Origin: AP-15 sp036500965
Lineage (GTDB): Bacteria > Pseudomonadota > Alphaproteobacteria > ATCC43930 > CGMCC-115725
DNA length: 64,000 nt
Direction of reading: 5' to 3'
Assembly: GCA_036500965.1 (NCBI GenBank)
Contig: DASYBC010000024.1
Span: forward strand, 53,962-117,961
Shown here: one piece after another, positions 42,516 through 49,935 of the stretch
Layout of the letters: each line of letters opens with the position of its first letter
How positions within the stretch are numbered: position 1 is the stretch's first letter
Translations under genes and position numbers: made by a program
The notes under the pieces: generated by a model
Told to the model about the DNA's origin: nothing
What the model saw: the letters and a program-made list of their open reading frames with translations, nothing else
Databases searched by the model: none

Positions 42516-44555
42516 TCATTGCACCAGGCTGGCAGTGGTGCCCAAACTGCCGCCGCCCAGCCCGGCGCAAGAGGTCCCGACGGTGCTGCCCGCGTTCAAA
42601 TCGACCTCGGAGCCGATCAGCTCGAGACACGCATTCGTATCGACCGTATCGCTGAGGCTCGCGGCACCGCTCATCTTTACCGGGCCATTCGGGAAATAAA
42701 AGGCGCCGGAAATCCGCGTGTTGGTCGCTCCGGTGGTGAATGCCGCCGCCGCCGTATTGCTCGTCGATTGCGGCCCGATCACAGCAAGCCCGGCGGTACT
42801 GGAAGGAGAAGTAGGCGCGGTCAGGTCAACCGTGCTGTAGCCGGCGCCCAGACAGAAACCCGACGACGCCACGCCATTGCAGGTCACGGTGTTGGCGCCG
42901 GAGATCACGAGGGTGACGGCCAGCGCGTTCAGTCCCGTCGTTGTGCCGGTCGTTGGACAATTGCTTACGTCGCCGCCGCCGCTATTCCCGAGCGCGACAT
43001 AGCCGTTGACCGAATAAGTACCGGAGCCGAGGACGATGCCGCCGCTGGCATTGATGCTGCCGTCGATGTCGTGCTCGGCCGCTGCGCTGAGCGCGACACA
43101 GGTGCCGCCGCTCGTGGTCACCCCGCCAGCCATGCAGAAGGTCGAGGTTGACGAGCCGCAGGTCACGGTAGTGGCGCCGGTCGCGTCCCCGAACAATGTT
43201 GCCCCGTTGGCGTCGTCGAGCGAATAGCCGGCGGTCGTTGATTTGCCGATTGAGAAGCTATTTGTGCTCGTTCCGTACCCAAGGCTCAATGCCACGGGCG
43301 GGTTGGCCGGTTTGCCGCCAGCGCCCTGATAGATCCCACCCGCGAGGACGAAGGCGCTGGGGCCGCCGAAGGTTATGCTGCCGCTGCCGCTGACGCAGAT
43401 GCTGTATCCGGTGCTTGGGCTGGGAGCGCTGCTACAGGTCGTCGTGCCGATGTTGAAGGTTCCAGCACTGAAGCTCAGCGGCGCGCTGGCATGGGCATAG
43501 ATCCCGCCGGCCATATTGTATGTCGCGTTGCTCCCGCCGTTGAAGGTCAAACCATTTGAAGAACCGCTATCGATCAAAGCGGCAAAATTATAGGTGGCTC
43601 CCGACGAGGTGTTGGCGAAGGTTGCCGAGCTGCCGCCGCCAATCGTAATGGTATTGAAATCGAATGGACCGACCCCAGTGCAGGTGACGGTCCATGGGGA
43701 TTGAGTGGAGCTGGTACTACAACTGGCAGGCAACGATCCCGACTTGCTGTTGGAGTTCAGCGTTATGCTGCTCCCGCCGGTGACACTTGGTGCGCTCGGC
43801 GGGGTGATGCTCGCAACCGAGGCGATCCGGGCGGTGGCGTTGGTGACTTCGGTGCTCCCGGGGCTGCCGCTGCTGGGGTTCAGCGGATCGGTGGTCAAGA
43901 CCTTGTTGGTCTGCACCGATGATTTCCCTGCCGGCGCCGCCAGCGAGCATGATGGGGGGGTTCCGGAATTGTAATCGACGGTCGGGGTGGTGATCGTATT
44001 GGAGCAGGCGTGCGTGGTGACGGCGGCATTCGAGGCGACGGCGCAGCCGTCGGCCGACAAGGTTGCCCCGCCGGTCAAGCCGATGCCGGCGCCGCTGCCG
44101 CCCAGAGCAATGACGCAGCCGGGCGCGTCGGTTTTGACCTCGGCGTAGGCAGTGGCGCTGATCGGCAAGGTCGTGCTGGTGGTCAGCACCCGCGCCAGGA
44201 GGAGCGGGACGGACCTCGTTATCGTGACCTTGACGTCGCTGTTGCTGTCGTTGGCGATCGGCGAGCTGACGATGGAGGGGCTGACGCCGCTCGAAAAGCC
44301 GTTGAGGGCGGCGACGTTGGCGGCGGCGCTGGTGGCCTCGGTGCTCGAGCCGGTCGAGCCGTAGACCAATGCGCCGGCGTAGGCGGCGAGGTCGGCGACG
44401 CGCTGGTTTTCGGTCCTTTGCAATAGGCCGTGGCCATATTCGAGGGCCAATGCCGAGACGCCGATCACGCCGACCATGACAAAGGCGGCCAGGATGCTGA
44501 TCGCGCCGTGCCGGTCGGCGTAGAGCTTGCGCAGTTTGAGGAGGTTGCCGTGCAT
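42516..44555 (-). CDS. TadG-like pilus protein with long Ser/Gly/Thr-rich periplasmic region
   Basis: A 679-residue protein. The N-terminus DRHGAISILAAFVMVGVIGV then SALALEYGHGLLQRTENQRV is the TadG-type membrane anchor with the putative Flp-pilus TadE/G-like motif. The remaining 600 residues are strikingly poor in charged residues and rich in Ser, Gly, Thr, Ala and Asn. They form irregular repeats around GGxxxxxxNxxxGATYNFAALI, NMAGGIYAHA, FVLAGGIYQGAGG and FCMAGGV, suggesting a beta-helical or adhesive stalk. The ATG at 44555 was preferred to a TTG at 44573. TadA, TadB, TadC, RcpA and Flp are not in the window. Confidence 0.78.
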   Translation of the reverse strand: MHGNLLKLRKLYADRHGAISILAAFVMVGVIGVSALALEYGHGLLQRTENQRVADLAAYAGALVYGSTGSSTEATSAAANVAALNGFSSGVSPSIVSSPIANDSNSDVKVTITRSVPLLLARVLTTSTTLPISATAYAEVKTDAPGCVIALGGSGAGIGLTGGATLSADGCAVASNAAVTTHACSNTITTPTVDYNSGTPPSCSLAAPAGKSSVQTNKVLTTDPLNPSSGSPGSTEVTNATARIASVASITPPSAPSVTGGSSITLNSNSKSGSLPASCSTSSTQSPWTVTCTGVGPFDFNTITIGGGSSATFANTSSGATYNFAALIDSGSSNGLTFNGGSNATYNMAGGIYAHASAPLSFSAGTFNIGTTTCSSAPSPSTGYSICVSGSGSITFGGPSAFVLAGGIYQGAGGKPANPPVALSLGYGTSTNSFSIGKSTTAGYSLDDANGATLFGDATGATTVTCGSSTSTFCMAGGVTTSGGTCVALSAAAEHDIDGSINASGGIVLGSGTYSVNGYVALGNSGGGDVSNCPTTGTTTGLNALAVTLVISGANTVTCNGVASSGFCLGAGYSTVDLTAPTSPSSTAGLAVIGPQSTSNTAAAAFTTGATNTRISGAFYFPNGPVKMSGAASLSDTVDTNACLELIGSEVDLNAGSTVGTSCAGLGGGSLGTTASLVQ

Positions 44556-44793
44556 CGGTCCGGGCTCCGCCAATCGCGCAAGCTTGGCGGCAGAGCGATG
44601 AAGGTTCCGTTAATGCGGGGGCAGGCCGGCGGCGCCGGCATTCGCCGATCATCGGGTCGGTGCCTTGCCCGTCTGGCGTTTCATGGGCTTGGCTGACGCA
44701 TCGACGCCTTGCGCCCGGCGCGGCGAAGACGCGGGCGGCGTATCCCCCACCTACGAGATCACGGGTACGAGGTAACGGGCGTTTGAGACGGGA

Positions 44794-45285
44794 TCAGATA
44801 AGCTTGTTGAGCAGCATGCGGATGTCCAGCAGCTCGCGGCGGACCTCTTCAAGCGTCTCGCGCAGGGTCTGACCGGACGGAAGCGGACCGGTCGCGGTTG
44901 CGGGCGGATCGGTTGCGGGGCCGAGGACTTGCACGACAGACGGGGGCTTTTCCGCCTCGCGGGCGGGCGGTGGCTGGGGCGCGTCGGCGAGCAGCGCACC
45001 GTCGCGCAGCAGCTTCTGCACGCCGCGGATCGTGTAGCCCTGGTGATAGAGGCATTGCCGAATCTGCCGCAGCAGATCGATTTCCTGCGGCCGGTAATAA
45101 CGCCGGCCGCCGCCGCGCTTCAGCGGCCTGAGCTGCGGGAATTTCGATTCCCAGAAGCGCAGCACATGCGCCGGCAGATCGAGCGTCTCGGCCACCTCGC
45201 CGATGGTGCGAAAGGCGGCGGCGGATTTGCCGTTGCTTCGGACCGCCGCGGTCTCGCCTGCCCGAAAAGCCTCGGCCTCGGTCAC
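44794..45285 (-). CDS. MerR-family transcription regulator (ihfA-linked)
   Basis: A 163-residue MerR-type regulator: FRTIGEVAETLDLPAHVLRF then WESKFPQLRPLKRGGGRRYY is the winged helix, and IDLLRQIRQCLYHQGYTIRG followed by VQKLLRD completes it. A Pro-rich linker and a short C-terminal helix follow; no metal-binding cysteines are present. The arrangement directly after ihfA (GTG start one base past its stop) is conserved in alphaproteobacteria, where its targets are poorly known. Confidence 0.87.
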   Translation of the reverse strand: MTEAEAFRAGETAAVRSNGKSAAAFRTIGEVAETLDLPAHVLRFWESKFPQLRPLKRGGGRRYYRPQEIDLLRQIRQCLYHQGYTIRGVQKLLRDGALLADAPQPPPAREAEKPPSVVQVLGPATDPPATATGPLPSGQTLRETLEEVRRELLDIRMLLNKLI

Positions 45286-45286
45286 C

Positions 45287-45637
45287 TCAGCCCGGCGCCT
45301 TGGCCGGCGCCCGCTCCGCCGCAACGCCCTCGCCGGCTTCGACCAGCCCGCTGTTGATCTGGTCCTTCAGCGAATGGCTGGCGCGAAACACCAGGACGCG
45401 GCGCGGACTGATCGGCACCTCCTGGCCGGTCTTGGGGTTGCGGCCGACGCGCTGACCCTTTTGGCGGACGGCAAAGCTGCCAAAGGACGAAATCTTGACC
45501 ATCTCGCCGCGTTCGAGCGCACCCGAGATCTCGGCGATCACCGCTTCGACCAGCTCGGCCGACTCGTTGCGCGACAACCCGACCTCTTGATAGACCGCTT
45601 CGCTGAGCTGAGCGCGCGTCACCGTATGCCCGGCCAT
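45287..45637 (-). CDS. ihfA: Integration host factor alpha subunit
   Basis: A 116-residue DNA-bending protein of the HU/IHF family: TRAQLSEAVYQEVGLSRNES, then KISSFGSFAVRQKGQRVGRN and the intercalating-proline arm NPKTGQEVPISPRRVLVFRA. It pairs with IhfB to bend DNA at promoters, origins and recombination sites. The C-terminal 20 residues beyond the fold are Ala/Gly-rich. It lies 102 bases after fabH, with merR following immediately. Confidence 0.93.
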   Translation of the reverse strand: MAGHTVTRAQLSEAVYQEVGLSRNESAELVEAVIAEISGALERGEMVKISSFGSFAVRQKGQRVGRNPKTGQEVPISPRRVLVFRASHSLKDQINSGLVEAGEGVAAERAPAKAPG

Positions 45638-45739
45638 TCCGTCCTCCCCGCTTTTCGCGAAGGTTACCCCGGCCGGAAAATTCCGTCAAATTCCAAAGTG
45701 TTGCCGTCCGTGTGCCGCGTTGCGGCGCGACCGGGCGAG

Positions 45740-46711
45740 CTACCAGCGCAGCAGGCTGGCGCCCCAGCTCAGGCCGCCGCCAAGCGCCTCGATCAGCACC
45801 AGGTGCCCGGGCTTGATCCGGCCGTCCGCGGTTGCCGTCGCCAACGCCAGCGGGATCGAGGCGGCCGAGGTGTTGGCGTGGCGGTCGATCGTCGTGACGA
45901 CCCGGTCGGCCGACAACCCGAGCTTGCGCCCGACGCCCTCGATGATCCGGCTGTTGGCCTGATGCGGCACCAGCCAGTCGATGTCGGCTGGGCTCAGGTG
46001 GTTGGCGGCCAGCGCCTCATCGACCACCTCGCTCAGGTGCTGCACCGCCCGACGGAAAACCTCGCGCCCCTCCATGCGCAAGAACCCGGTGCGGCCGGTC
46101 GAGGACGGCCCGCCATCGACATAGAGGATCTCGTACTGGCGCCCGTCCGAATGCAGGTGGCTCGACAGGATGCAGCGGCCGAGCGGCCCCGGATCGGCGA
46201 CCGCGCGCAGCACCAGCGCACCGGCGCCGTCGCCGAACAGCACGCAGGTGCCGCGGTCGTCCCAATCCAGGATCCGGGAAAAGGTCTCGGCGCCGATCAC
46301 CAGGGCGGTTCGGGCCTGCCCGAGCCGCAACGCGTTGTCGGCGATGGCGAGCGCGAAGATGAACCCGGCGCACACCGCCTGAATGTCGAAGGCCGCCCCG
46401 CGGTGCATCCCCAGCCGCGCCTGCACTTTCGTCGCGGTCGCCGGAAAGGTGTTGTCGGGGGTCGCAGTGGCCAGGACGATCAGGTCGAGATCGTTGCCGC
46501 TCATGCCGGCGGCGCCCAACGCCCGCTCGGCCGCGCGCACGGCAAGGTCGGAGGTCAGCTCTCCGGCAGCGGCCACGCGGCGCTCGACGATGCCGGTGCG
46601 CTGGCGAATCCATTCATCGGTGGTGTCAAGGCGAGCGGCCAGCTCGTCATTGGTGACGATCCGCTCAGGCAGGTCTGCGCCGCAGCCGACGATTTGCGAT
46701 CGCCACTCCAT
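45740..46711 (-). CDS. fabH: 3-oxoacyl-ACP synthase III
   Basis: A 323-residue ketoacyl synthase III that condenses acetyl-CoA with malonyl-ACP to start fatty acid synthesis. The N-terminus GCGADLPERIVTNDELA and RTGIVERR are typical. The catalytic Cys lies in FDIQAVCAGFIFAL (about residue 113), with His in WLVPHQANSRII and Asn in RHANTSAASIPLAL. It is 10 bases after plsX in the conserved lipid-synthesis block. Confidence 0.94.
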   Translation of the reverse strand: MEWRSQIVGCGADLPERIVTNDELAARLDTTDEWIRQRTGIVERRVAAAGELTSDLAVRAAERALGAAGMSGNDLDLIVLATATPDNTFPATATKVQARLGMHRGAAFDIQAVCAGFIFALAIADNALRLGQARTALVIGAETFSRILDWDDRGTCVLFGDGAGALVLRAVADPGPLGRCILSSHLHSDGRQYEILYVDGGPSSTGRTGFLRMEGREVFRRAVQHLSEVVDEALAANHLSPADIDWLVPHQANSRIIEGVGRKLGLSADRVVTTIDRHANTSAASIPLALATATADGRIKPGHLVLIEALGGGLSWGASLLRW

Positions 46712-46721
46712 CGCCGCGCGC

Positions 46722-47771
46722 TTACAGCGCCGCCGATTGCGGCATCGAGGTCGCCTGGTAGAGGCGCGCGAGATCGACCCGGGTCTGGTCGAGAAAGCCG
46801 TTGACCTTCATATCGACGGCGACGCCGATCGCGTTGGCGAAACCGAGCGCGTCGGCCGAGCCGTGGCTCTTGACCGCAATGCCGCCCAGGCCGAGGAACA
46901 CCGCGCCATTGTAGCGGCGCGGATCGAGCCGCATCCGCAGCGTCCGCAGCGCGGCGCGGGCGAACAGATAACCCAGCCGGGCCATCACCGAGTGGCGGAA
47001 CGCGCCGGCGAGAAACTCGCTGAACAGCTTGGCCGTGCCCTCGGCGGTCTTGACCGCGACATTGCCGGTAAACCCGTCGGTGACCACGACATCGACCGTC
47101 CCGGCCGGGATGTCGTCGCCCTCGATAAATCCGTGAAAGCGAATCGGGGACAGCGGCTCGCGCAGCCGCAGGCTGGCGGCGCGGACCGCATCGTTGCCCT
47201 TCAAATCCTCCGAGCCGACATTGAGCAGACCGACGGTCGGCTCGACCAGACCCAGCACGGTGCGGGCAAAGGCATCACCCAACAGCGCGAATTGAACCAA
47301 ATTTTCGGCGTCGCAATCGACATTGGCGCCGAGATCGAGCATCACGCTCTCGCCACGGTGGGTCGGAAAGAACGAGGCGATCGCCGGCCGGTCGATCCCG
47401 GGCAGCGTCTTCAGCACGTATTTCGCCATCGCCATCAAGGCGCCGGTGTTGCCGGCCGAAACCACGCCGTCGGCGCGCCCCTCGGCAACCGCGTCAATCG
47501 CCAGCCGCATGCTCGACTGCCGCCCGGCACGCAGCGCGAGCGATGGCTTGGCGTCGTCCAGCACCACTTCGCTGGTATGATGCAGGCTCACCGCCGGGCC
47601 GAGGCGAGGCAGCTTTGCCACCAGCGGCCGGATTTCGGCTTCCGCGCCAAACAGCACGAAACGCAGGTCCGGATGGCGTTGCAGCGCCATCTCGGCGCCC
47701 CTCACCACCATGTCCGGGGCGTGGTCGCCGCCCATTGCATCAAGGGCGATGGTAATCCCTGCATTCGCCAC
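46722..47771 (-). CDS. plsX: Phosphate acyltransferase PlsX
   Basis: A 349-residue acyl-ACP:phosphate transacylase that makes acyl-phosphate for PlsY in phospholipid synthesis. The N-terminal ITIALDAMGGDHAPDMVVRG is diagnostic, followed by SAGNTGALMAMAKYVL, MLDLGANVDCD, GSEDLKGND and FTGNVAVKTAEGTAKL. It follows rpmF by 28 bases and precedes fabH. Confidence 0.95.
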   Translation of the reverse strand: MANAGITIALDAMGGDHAPDMVVRGAEMALQRHPDLRFVLFGAEAEIRPLVAKLPRLGPAVSLHHTSEVVLDDAKPSLALRAGRQSSMRLAIDAVAEGRADGVVSAGNTGALMAMAKYVLKTLPGIDRPAIASFFPTHRGESVMLDLGANVDCDAENLVQFALLGDAFARTVLGLVEPTVGLLNVGSEDLKGNDAVRAASLRLREPLSPIRFHGFIEGDDIPAGTVDVVVTDGFTGNVAVKTAEGTAKLFSEFLAGAFRHSVMARLGYLFARAALRTLRMRLDPRRYNGAVFLGLGGIAVKSHGSADALGFANAIGVAVDMKVNGFLDQTRVDLARLYQATSMPQSAAL

Positions 47772-47799
47772 GCGCGGCGCTCCCCCCGCGGCTGATCCT

Positions 47800-47988
47800 T
47801 CAGGCCGGCTCCGAACGCGGCGGCGTCACCTCGCGGCCATCATAATAGCCGCAGGATCCACACAGGTGATGCGGGCGCTTTAGCTCGCCGCAATTCGGGC
47901 ATTCGGCGTAGGCCGCCACTTTGAGTGCGTGGTGGGACCGGCGCATGTTGCGGCGCGAGGGCGAGGTTTTCTTCTTCGGGACGGCCAT
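47800..47988 (-). CDS. rpmF: 50S ribosomal protein L32
   Basis: A 62-residue L32: MAVPKKKTSPSRRNMRRSHH followed by ALKVAAYAECPNCGELKRPH and LCGSCGYYDGREV. The C-terminal cysteines of CPNCGELKRPHHLCGSCG indicate a zinc-binding form. It lies between DUF177 and plsX, the usual order. Confidence 0.95.
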   Translation of the reverse strand: MAVPKKKTSPSRRNMRRSHHALKVAAYAECPNCGELKRPHHLCGSCGYYDGREVTPPRSEPA

Positions 47989-48028
47989 CGGCTACTCGAT
48001 CTGGGGGCGGAGCGACCCCGGTAATTAG

Positions 48029-48640
48029 CTAAAAACGGCCGCCACGGCAACAGCCACAGAGCGGCTGGACATCGAGTCCGGCCCGCAGCCGCATGGGTCC
48101 CGATATCGGCTCACCCCGCGGCACGGCGCGCAGCCTGGCCAATGCGGCAAATGGCGGCTCGATTGCATCGGCGGCAGCGGCCTCGATCGGCCCCGCCGGT
48201 GGCGCATCGGAATGGCGCGGGAATTCGGGAAGCGCCAGCGACAGCTCCTGGGCCACCGCCTCGCCGATATCGATCGCATCGCCCGTCAAGGGCTCGAATA
48301 CGCTCTCTTCGAGGCCAAGCTCGATCTCGGCCTGATCCTCGCCAGCCGGCCCATAAAGCATGGTAAATTCCCGACGGACCGCGCCCGTGACCGGATCGAG
48401 GGTGACGACGCAGGTCTGCACGAAGGCGGCCTCGAGCACCGCTTCAAGCAGAACGGCGTCGCCGTCGCGACGGGACAAGGTCACCGTCGCGACGAGCCGG
48501 TCGAGCGCCACCAGGTCGAACCGGCGGGCAAGGCGTTGGCGCTCGTCGGCATTAGCCTCGATCTGCTGGCGAAACGGCGCCGACCCGAGCCCGGCGAGCC
48601 GAACCGGCCGAGAGAATTCGGGTGCGGCGTCTTCGATCAT
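48029..48640 (-). CDS. DUF177 (YceD) family protein
   Basis: A 203-residue DUF177 protein: the EFSRPVRLAGLGSAPFRQQIEANADERQRLARRF start, then LEAAFVQTCVVTLDPV and an acidic central region (GEDQAEIELGLEESVFEPLT). YceD homologues are linked to 23S rRNA or ribosome synthesis and lie next to rpmF, as here (40 bases). The start ATG overlaps the stop of the upstream chaperone gene by four bases. Confidence 0.86.
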   Translation of the reverse strand: MIEDAAPEFSRPVRLAGLGSAPFRQQIEANADERQRLARRFDLVALDRLVATVTLSRRDGDAVLLEAVLEAAFVQTCVVTLDPVTGAVRREFTMLYGPAGEDQAEIELGLEESVFEPLTGDAIDIGEAVAQELSLALPEFPRHSDAPPAGPIEAAAADAIEPPFAALARLRAVPRGEPISGPMRLRAGLDVQPLCGCCRGGRF

Positions 48641-49209
48641 GCCGCACCCGATGCGGTGTGCTCATCAGCGGGCTCGGCAATCCCGGGAGCGGGGAAGCGA
48701 ATCCGGCCGCAGAGCAGCTCGGTCGCGGCCTGCCGCGCCAGCTCGGCGACCGCGCGGCGCACATATCCGGTGGTCGCGGCGATGGCTGCCGCGGATTGGC
48801 GCCGGGTGCCATAGAGATTGCGCGTCAACGCCGCGCCCAGCGTTTCATCGCTGCCTTCGATCCCATCCTGGTAGGCGCGGATGCGGCCATAGAAGCCCCG
48901 GGCCATGCGCTTTACATGCTTGCCGACGCTCAAATCGCCGACCCCCAGCTCGCGCATCGAGCGGTCGAGATCGGCGAACATCGTATCAAACAACGCCTGT
49001 GACAGCGCCGTCGATCGCGGCCGCTCCGCTTTGATGCGATGAAGATAGCAGAACGCATGCAGGCAGATCAGCTCGAACCGGCCGTCGAGCGTGTCGGGCA
49101 CGCCATAGACGGTGAAAAACACCGGCTGCCTTGCCTGCTCGACGATCCGAGCATAGGCGGCGGCAGCCGCATCGCGAAGCGGCTTGCGTCGGGAGAGGGA
49201 AATCAGCAT
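48637..49209 (-). CDS. Ubiquinol-cytochrome c chaperone family protein
   Basis: A 190-residue homologue of the Cbp3/UQCC1 bc1-complex assembly chaperone: YARIVEQARQPVFFTVYGVP, then DTLDGRFELICLHAFCYLHR, LFDTMFADLDRSMRELGVGD and GKHVKRMARGFYGRIRAYQD. In this class it precedes DUF177 and rpmF. The ATG at 49209 is preferred over an upstream TTG at 49239. It is divergent from the BamE-like gene. Confidence 0.9.
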   Translation of the reverse strand: MLISLSRRKPLRDAAAAAYARIVEQARQPVFFTVYGVPDTLDGRFELICLHAFCYLHRIKAERPRSTALSQALFDTMFADLDRSMRELGVGDLSVGKHVKRMARGFYGRIRAYQDGIEGSDETLGAALTRNLYGTRRQSAAAIAATTGYVRRAVAELARQAATELLCGRIRFPAPGIAEPADEHTASGAA

Positions 49210-49355
49210 CGGGATCGGAGGTACCGCCGCCGTTGACAACGCACGACTTTCGGCTGAAAGTCCGAATCACAGATAGACGCGGTCTCGATCTGCTTCAACC
49301 GAGACCTGCTCCAGCCTAGTCCTGGTTTTGTCAAATCTTGTCCGGTCGCCAAGCC

Positions 49356-49859
49356 ATGACCACGCTACGCTTGCCCTCCGCACTTGCCGCCCTCTCTGCT
49401 GCGATCGTGCTCGCCGGCTGCTCGGCGACCGTCGACCAGCGCGGCAATCTCCCGCCGCCGGACGAGCTCGCCCAGATCCATCCCGGCAAAACCACCAAGG
49501 AAGAAGTCGCCAAGATCTTGGGGACGCCCTCCAGCGTCGGCGTCTTCAACGACAAGAACTGGTATTATATCAGTCGCCGCACTAAGCAGGTCGCGTTTTT
49601 CGATCCGAGAGTGCTCGACCAGGAGGTCTACATCGTCGACTTCAACGACGACGGTGTGGTCCAGGCGGTCGATCATAAGACTTTGCGCAATGGGCGGGAC
49701 ATCGAGCCGGTCGCGCGGACCACCCCCGCCCCCGGCCGCGAGCTGACCTTTCTCGAGCAGCTGATCGGCAATCTCGGCAAGTTCAACGGCAGCGGCGGCG
49801 AGACCAGCGGCAGCAGCGGCGGCAAGCCCGCTGGCCCGAACCCGTATAGCCAGGAATAG
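49356..49859 (+). CDS. bamE: BamE/SmpA-like outer-membrane lipoprotein
   Basis: A 167-residue lipoprotein with the lipobox LAGC (Cys22 after the signal peptide LRLPSALAALSAAIVLAGC). The SmpA/OmlA domain follows: IHPGKTTKEEVAKILGTPSS, then NWYYISRRTKQVAFFDPRVL and VYIVDFNDDGVVQAVDHK. BamE stabilises the Bam complex that inserts outer-membrane proteins. The Ser/Gly-rich C-terminus (GSGGETSGSSGGKPAGPNP) is likely disordered. It is divergent from the chaperone gene. Confidence 0.87.
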   Translation: MTTLRLPSALAALSAAIVLAGCSATVDQRGNLPPPDELAQIHPGKTTKEEVAKILGTPSSVGVFNDKNWYYISRRTKQVAFFDPRVLDQEVYIVDFNDDGVVQAVDHKTLRNGRDIEPVARTTPAPGRELTFLEQLIGNLGKFNGSGGETSGSSGGKPAGPNPYSQE

Positions 49860-49935
49860 CCGGCGCCGCATTGCCGCCCGGCGCCCGGCGCCGCCCCATT
49901 ACCCCGGCGGCGGCGACCATCATCGACCGACGCGC

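Noticed and set aside
42519..44426. Long open frames on the + strand antisense to the TadG-like gene
   Set aside because: They are GC-driven shadows of a low-complexity gene; none has a start signal or recognisable protein, while the minus frame has a clear TadG anchor.
42516..44555. Possible CRISPR or tandem DNA repeat in the TadG region
   Set aside because: The repetition is at the amino-acid composition level (Ser/Gly/Thr); no constant repeat unit or spacing is present. No CRISPR array was seen anywhere in the window.
49233..49260. TTGACA as promoter between the chaperone and BamE-like genes
   Set aside because: No acceptable -10 element lies 16-18 bases downstream.
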